Shown one piece after another: positions 58,600-64,000 of a stretch of 64,000 bases of DNA. The position numbers were made by a program, and so were the translations under genes. Positions within the stretch are counted from its first letter, which is position 1, and every line of letters starts with the position of its first letter. The notes under the pieces were generated by a model. That model was not told the DNA's origin. It made no database searches and saw only the letters and a list, made by a program, of their open reading frames with translations. Source of the DNA: Alisma plantago-aquatica. Lineage: Eukaryota; Streptophyta; Magnoliopsida; Alismatales; Alismataceae. The DNA is taken from assembly GCA_963693085.1 (NCBI GenBank), contig OY856410.1:1393610863-1393674862 (forward strand), given 5' to 3'.

Positions 58600-59560
58600 A
58601 TCTATTTTAGGATGAGAAATTCAATGGCAGTGCCCCAAATGTCCTATATTATTTATTTAGCAAATCTTAAGACAGATGAATATGCAAAGATACCAAGAAA
58701 TCAAAATTCAATGACTCAAACAAAATTTACCTTTGGCACTATCATCTAGGCCACATAAATGAGTATCTGGAGACATTTGGTTTTGAAATAATAGAGACCT
58801 GTGAATCTTGTTTATTGGGCAAGATGACAAAATCACCCTTCCATCGGTAATAGTGATAGGGTAAGTGACTAATTAGGAATCGTTCATATTGATGCATGCA
58901 CCTTTTAGCAAAAGTGCTAGAGGTGGATATTGGTACTTCGTCACATTTGAAGATGACTTCAGTAGATGTGGATATGTGTATCATATAAAATACAAATCAG
59001 AATCTCTTGAAAAGTTCAAGGAATTCATCAATGAAGTATAGAACAAACTTGGAAAGAATACTAAATAACATCACTGGTTCGTGATGGATACTATATAATC
59101 TAAGATTTTAAGTCCCTTCTAAGAGACTGTGGCATTGTATCAAAATTGACCACCAAGAACACCATAACATAATGGTGTGTTAGAAAGAACATATCACACC
59201 TTGTTGAACATGGTATGATCAATGATGAGTTCATATAATCTTCTGACTTCCTTATGAGGATATGATCTTGAAATCGTCATTTTTACACTTAACTTTGTAC
59301 CTTCTAAATCAATTCAACAGTCATATAGGGAATGGGAAACCTCTTATGAAGATTCGAGGGTGTGAAGATTATGTCAAGAAACACTTCCCAAAAAAGCTTC
59401 GACCCAAATAAGATAAATGTTTTTTTGTTGGATACCCTAAGGAAGCTAAGGGTTAATAACTCTATAATCCATTTGACAGCAAAGTGTTTTTCATAAAATC
59501 AATATTCCTTTAAAGCAATTTATTTTCAAAGGACCTAGTGGGAGGAATCTCAAATTAGTT
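58600..59560 (+). pseudogene. pol: Old Copia relic: GAG-pre-integrase and integrase
   Basis: Many stops and shifts, but Copia integrase is readable in order: HLGHINEYL and CESCLLGKMTKSPF (zinc-binding region, about 58748-58845), a THFEDDFSRCGYVYH-like stretch (about 58935-58985, first catalytic Asp region), KSESLEKFKEF (about 58995-59025), the CGIVSKLT segment followed by HNGV (about 59128-59180) and GKMTKAPF-type neighbours. Later pieces FVGYPKEAKG (about 59424-59450) and PFDSKVFF (59469-59490) belong to the region after the integrase. The left end is cut by the LARD1 LTR at 58562. Confidence 0.85.
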
Positions 59561-59699
59561 TGAAGCAAGAAAGATATCAATAAATATATGAAGTTAGATG
59601 AGGAACAAAGACAATCACAAGTCATTGTGGAATCTCAAATTCCTCATGTATCACAAGAACCTAAAGATCTAGTAGGACACGTTTGAATCCACAGACATT

Positions 59700-60587
59700 T
59701 GGATTTCTCATGACTCAATTAGAAGATTTTTTTATAGTCAATGATGATGAGTTGGAAACCTACAATTAGTCCACATAGGGACTAGATTATATGAAATAGC
59801 TTAAGGGCATGAGATATATAAGGAACTCCCACGTACCCCAAAAAAGTATGGACTTTAGTGTATGAATCTAAAGGGGTAAAACTCATAGGGTTCAAGTGGG
59901 TCTTAAACAAGAAGACTGGCATGGGAATCTGAAAGAGAAAAACCATAGGGTGCAAATGGGTCTTCAAGAAGAAGAATGGCATCGATGGTCATGTCAAACC
60001 TATAATGTATGATCAATTGCAAAAGGTTTACATGGTGTTGACTATGACAAAACTCTTTCACTAGTTTCCATGTTTAAATCCATCAGGATCATGCTTGCTC
60101 TTGCATAATATCATGATTATGAGATTGGGAAAATATATATTAAAAGTTCATTCCTTACGAGAATTTTCTTGAAGATGTGTACATGCACAATCTGAAGGTT
60201 TTATCTCTAAATAAATGAATCCAAATAAAATTTGTAAGCTAAAAAGTCCATCTATGAATTGAAGTAAGCATCTAGGAGTTTGAATCTTTTTCATGGGATA
60301 GTCAAAGAGTTTGAGTTTATGAAAAATCAAGATGAATCTTTTTTTACAAGAATGTTATGAGGGGCACAATATTCTCATATTATATGTGGATGACATATTA
60401 TTGATGGGAAATGAGCAATATATTCTACAATTGGTTAAGACTTGGTTAGAAAATATGTCTCCATGAAGTATTTAGGTGAAGCATCCTATATTCTAGGAAT
60501 GAAGATCTATAGAGATAGATATAAAAGGATTTTTGGCCTAATACACAGTGCATACATTGTTAAAGTAGTGAAAGCATTCAACATGTA
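59700..60587 (+). pseudogene. pol: Old Copia relic: reverse transcriptase, cut by a CACTA transposon
   Basis: A KPIGCKWVFKKKNGIDGHV motif at 59942-59995 is preceded by a second, similar copy at 59880-59921. Then come YDKTLSLVSMFKSIRIMLALA (about 60043-60105), the KSIYELKxASRS segment (about 60246-60275), the catalytic box YVDDILLMGNE at 60383-60415, and SMKYLGEASYILGMKIYRD (about 60460-60518). The reading breaks at 60587, where the CACTA element starts, so the reverse transcriptase end and RNase H should lie to the right of the window. Many stops; inactive. Confidence 0.87.
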
Positions 60588-61400
60588 CACTAGTACATTA
60601 TTTACCTCTGGTGTCACTTTTTTTAACATTATTTTCAAATGAAAACTGACACTACAACCCTATATCATTGGTTGCTAGAGAAGAAATGTCACTATTGGTC
60701 AAGACTTGTCAATTATGAAAAAATAGGGTACCGCTTTTATTTTAATGTCAGTTATGAATGGAAGAACCATGTCATAAACAACCCGCAAGATTCAACTATC
60801 TAGGAGAAAATTTTGATATAGACATTTGGAATTGATTGTACAGAGATTGATGAAAAACCCCTTCTCGTGATATAAATTTTGCCTTCAAAACACCTCTATT
60901 GTCAATTTTTCTCTAAACAAATCAACACCATAGGTCATGTCCACCATGAAAAATTTTACTTCAAAAAATCATGTGACATAGGGTTCCCACTTTATGCCCT
61001 ACAACAAAAATCCTCCAAATTGGGTTATGTCAACAGTTTTGATTCTATAACTTATGAATAAGTCCTTAGTGAGGTTGGAATTTTTTATTAGGGATAAAGG
61101 CCGCTATCGTCCATTGCCACATATCCCATCAATGACATAGTATATCCTCTGTCATTAATTTTCCTTACCAAACTGATGAAAAAAATATTTTCCCCCATTG
61201 ACTTATGTCATCGGTTTCCATTCTAAAAATTGATGACTAATTCCTTAGTGACGTTGGTGTTTTTATTAAGGATAAGGACCTTTATCATTGGTTTTCAAGT
61301 ATTCAAATGATGACATGGTGTTAACATTTTGTCAATTTGATTATCAAACTGACAATATAGTCATGCGTCTTCAGTTTTTAAGAAACCAACGACTAAGTTT
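60588..61400. repeat. CACTA terminal inverted repeat start and subterminal repeats
   Basis: The opening CACTAGTACATTATTTACCTC with GGTGTCAC resembles other CACTA termini. Short GTCA-containing motifs (TATGTCATCGGTTTT, CTGACACTAC and similar) recur in both directions. One longer unit of about 78 bases occurs at 61023-61102 and again at 61203-61281. Such subterminal repeats bind the TnpA-type protein in known En/Spm elements. Confidence 0.75.
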
Positions 61401-61489
61401 TACTTAAACGCACCCACAAAACTTTCTCCCATCCTATGTTTCATTGCAAAATTTGGTTGTGCTTTTTCAATCAAGTTAGATGTAGTCAC

Positions 61490-61780
61490 GGCTCTCTACC
61501 ACCACTGATACTGCCTCATCACTACCACCGCTACTGCCTCATTATCGTTGTTGTCATCATCTCATCCTCTCCTCTTCTTCCTCCTCTACTACTATTGTCA
61601 CATACACTGCCTCTCTCCCCATATTCCTTCATCATTTTTTTTGCAAGCATCATCGTCGCTACCATCAATGTTGTTGTTGATGCTTGAGGTGTCGCTCTTG
61701 TTGCTACTTGAGTTGCCACCGCGGTTGTTGCTGCTTGAGGTACTTGCTTCTGCCACCTCCTCTCATGTTGTTTCTTAAGG
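61490..61780. repeat. Simple-sequence region in the CACTA element
   Basis: CCACTAC-, TCATC- and TTGTTGCTG-rich trinucleotide-like sequence. The frames at 61436-61778 on both strands read as Ser/Leu/Thr-rich low-complexity peptides and are not supported as genes. The stretch 61800-62390 that follows shows no coding signal. Confidence 0.7.
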
Positions 61781-62399
61781 TGTGTTTTTTTCTATTTTTA
61801 TGTTTTTAGCTATAATTGTTGTTTGTTTGGATGGTTGGTTGGTTTGTTTAGCTATAATTTTATATAATGCATGTCTAGTTGTTTTTTAGAATTTCTCATA
61901 TAAACTTTGAATATCATGTTTGGTATCATTATGCATTTTTGGTATGTAAATTATATATGTCTATAATTATTTATGAGACCAACTCCCAAGCTAATTAATG
62001 ATAATACAAATTCTAATAAATTATTGGTAGATTTGTGGCATAGAGACCAATATTAATCCATAAACCCTTATTTCTAAATTGTGGTGTTGGCCTAGAAACC
62101 CCTCCAAGATTTACTCATTAGGAGTAAATCTTGGATAATCTCTAGTTTGGGACTGTTCTTGAACACTTAATCTCACTTAGGATAACTATATAATATGTAC
62201 TCAGTTTTGAATATGTTTCATCATCACATCCCCATTTGTTCTCTAAGTACATATATAGATGGGTATATACCCATCTACATCGGTGCACTTAGAGATTATG
62301 GAAAAATGTTGTCGAAATATTGTTTAAAAATTAATACACATAATACACTTACTAGTGATATTAGGTGTTCAAGAATGGGATAGATGGTCAATATTCATT

Positions 62400-62476
62400 A
62401 CTAAACCCTAAACCCTAATTTGTAGACCCTAAACAATAAACCCTAACCTATAAACCCTAAACCCTAATCTCTAAAT
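62400..62476. repeat. Telomere-like AAACCCTAA repeats
   Basis: About nine AAACCCTAA-type units, partly degenerate, related to the plant telomere repeat. They lie between the CACTA subterminal region and the transposase, possibly in its promoter or 5' untranslated region, where telobox motifs also occur in plant genes. Confidence 0.8.
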
Positions 62477-62549
62477 CCTAATCTCTAAAGACCTGACTCA
62501 ATACTCATTTTATTTATGATCATAGAATGAATCAACCATGTTGTTTCAC

Positions 62550-63454
62550 TCTAGAGATTATTACTAGTCTTGATCAGTTTATAATATTTACAGAGGAACA
62601 TAGGAAATGACTTGGAGATAGGTTATATTGCCCATGTAGTAATTGCAGTAACACCTTGAAAGTGGACATTGTTGACATAATCAAAAGTCATGTCGTCTGC
62701 AATGGGATTGTACAAGGTTATACATAATGGTACTGGCATGGAGAGATTTCTACTATGAGATCAGTAGATGTAGATAGAAATACTTGTGTTGAAGAAGAAA
62801 ATGCCGACCATGTAGATGTGAATGAATCAATTCCAATAGACATGGTTGATGCAATGCTAGATAGTTGTGGGTTAAATCTTATTGACCCACTTTCCTTCTT
62901 TAGAAACATTGGGCATGATGTTGAGAGGCCTCTATACTTAGGTTGTACTAAGTTTACAAATCTGAGCATTGTGTTGAGGTTGTATACTCTATTTCACATC
63001 TTTGTTGTCTTTGTTGAAAGAAATTCTTCCTGGAGGCAACGAGTTTCCAATCTCAGCATAGAAATTAAATAAAATGTTCTTCCCGATGAGAATGAGGTAT
63101 AATAAGATACATGTGTGCCTGAATGATAGTGCGATATTATAAAAGGACTATACAAATTTGAAAGATTGTCCAAAATGTGGGGCGTCAAGGTACTAAATGA
63201 TGACTTCGGGTAAGTCAAAAATTGGCTCTCCTACCAAGGTGATGTAGTATGTATCTATAATATCACAATTTTAACACTTGCTTTCCAATACCATGGATGC
63301 ATATAATTTATCTTGGCATGTAGAACCAAAGAAAAACAATAAAGTAGTTCTTATGACGTGTCTGATTGCCCACAATGGAAGAAAATTGATTTATTGTACC
63401 CTGAATTTGGTGAAGATGAGCATTGTGATGTTGTGCAATGTGAGAATGTTTGGT
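62550..63454 (+). pseudogene. CACTA transposase: Transpos_assoc and TNP2 start
   Basis: This is the DNA-cutting transposase of the element. The Transpos_assoc domain is at about 62570-62745, with CPCSNCSN at 62629 and following, then HVVCNGIVQGYTxWYWHGE. The open piece 62755-63072 continues through SIPIDMVDAMLDSCG to the TNP2 motif PLYLGCTKFTNLS (about 62932-62967). After stops, CPKCGASRY at 63167-63193 belongs to the zinc-binding part, and AYNLSWHVEPKKN (63297-63335) to the segment usually ending WHAE. Several stops and shifts break it, and the catalytic core expected further on is missing or deleted before 63556. Confidence 0.82.
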
Positions 63455-63555
63455 GTAAGTTGTATTGTTTTATTACATAGATGTGCATTTTAAATTCTCT
63501 ATCATAATTATATAAGTGATTTTTTTATTACTTATGTGTTTCTTGACAATTTTAG
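63455..63555 (+). other. Probable intron in the CACTA transposase region
   Basis: A GTAAGT donor at 63455, an AT-rich 101-base body and a TTTTAG acceptor at 63555 join the transposase reading to the next domain. Confidence 0.5.
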
Positions 63556-63960
63556 AATGAGAATCTTGAGATGTGCACCTTAAGGACTTGTTGGGCCTAC
63601 TGAGGACTTATATGTGTTTTTTAGAGTGAATGGGTAAAGAGCCAAAGTTGTTTGTTGACTTTGATGAAAACAAGAAATCCTATTGAGAAATATCACTATA
63701 CCTTCACACAATATCTAGGGGTTATTTCTCATAGCAAAGTAGATATAACAATAAAATCTTTGCATAAAGTTGACCATTCAATGATAGACAACATATGGGA
63801 GGACACTGTTGTGAGATATTCTGATTTTCAAAGATATTCATGATTCTATTTTTAAAAAACCATTAAATATATGAACTTTAAAAAAAAAATATTTGACCTT
63901 GATGAAAATTGCATTGTAAAAAGGTGTTGCAACGCTGTCACATGATATTAAGAAATTATA
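63556..63960 (+). pseudogene. CACTA Transposase_24-like (TnpA-type) domain, partial
   Basis: A GPTEDLYVFFRVNG-like stretch at about 63590-63630 matches the RGPT start of the plant En/Spm Transposase_24 family. The open piece 63652-63843 continues with YTFTQYLGVISHSKVDI and MIDNIWEDTVVRYSDF, corresponding to the family's FLGxxVR and (K/D)xxIWEDxxxxF positions. A stop follows at 63841-63843 and the rest is decayed. In known elements this type of protein binds the subterminal repeats. Confidence 0.65.
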
Positions 63961-64000
63961 GGACAAATTTGACAAGAAAATACATAATGAACAACAAGAA

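Larger units (their letters stand above)
60588..64000 (+). mobile_element. CACTA (En/Spm) DNA transposon, left part
   Basis: The element begins CACTAGTACA at 60588, after GTA (60585-60587), the likely 3-base target duplication. It interrupts the Copia reverse transcriptase. Inside are subterminal repeats, a simple-sequence region and a transposase gene with Transpos_assoc/TNP2 and plant Transposase_24-like parts, all on the + strand. The right end is beyond the window. The transposase has stops, so this copy is probably not autonomous. Confidence 0.83.

Noticed and set aside
61436..61778. Leu/Ser-rich open frames in the CACTA element as membrane proteins
   Set aside because: They come from trinucleotide-like simple sequence and are open on both strands; no conserved domain.
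1..64000. tRNA or rRNA genes
   Set aside because: Only tRNA-complementary primer sites were seen; no cloverleaf with A and B boxes or rRNA-like segment was recognised by reading.

Overview
The window is plant nuclear repeat DNA, with no host gene I can support. The evidence is the combination of families: an L1-type LINE with a DUF4283 ORF1 and a C-terminal RNase H, Copia elements, a chromodomain Gypsy element (Tekay/Del-like), an Athila-like Gypsy element with a tRNA-Asp-type primer site, a CACTA (En/Spm) transposon, and AAACCCT-type telomere-like repeats. It suggests an angiosperm with a large, methylated, repeat-rich genome. The species cannot be told from this sequence.

Almost everything is one set of nested insertions, each readable from its target-site duplication (TSD). 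From the outside in: (0) an old Copia pol relic on the + strand, 58563-60587, continuing off the window on the left. (1) Inserted in it, a minus-strand non-coding Gypsy-type element, LARD1: 3' LTR 1-2618, internal region 2619-4781, and 5' LTR 4782-58562, split by what follows. (2) Inside that 5' LTR, an L1 LINE on the + strand (about 6361-56720). (3) Inside the LINE ORF2, a Copia element (9677-18844, TSD GAGGT) and a Tekay-like Gypsy element (21012-55968, TSD AAAAT). (4) Inside the Tekay 5' LTR, a minus-strand non-coding LTR element, LARD2 (23130-33286, TSD GAATC); and inside the Tekay gag, an Athila-like element (35499-47746, TSD CCTTT). On the right a CACTA transposon begins at 60588 inside the old Copia reverse transcriptase and runs off the window. 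A 943-base insertion (1278-2220) interrupts the left LARD1 LTR.

Hand comparison of short LTR stretches agrees with this order. LARD1 LTRs differ by roughly a fifth or more, Tekay LTRs by about 15%, Athila and LARD2 LTRs by about 5%, and the Copia LTRs by about 2.5%. Nearly all coding regions are broken by stops and frameshifts. The clear exception is the 284-codon gag of the 9677-18844 Copia element, which is open while its pol is reduced to a reverse transcriptase/RNase H relic.

I found no new enzymatic or defence system. The least ordinary signals are the dense palindromic ACCGATCGGT arrays in the Copia LTRs and leader, a similar array of small CGGTC...GACCG hairpins in the unrelated Athila LTRs, the gag-only Copia element, and an unidentified poly(A)-ended insertion.
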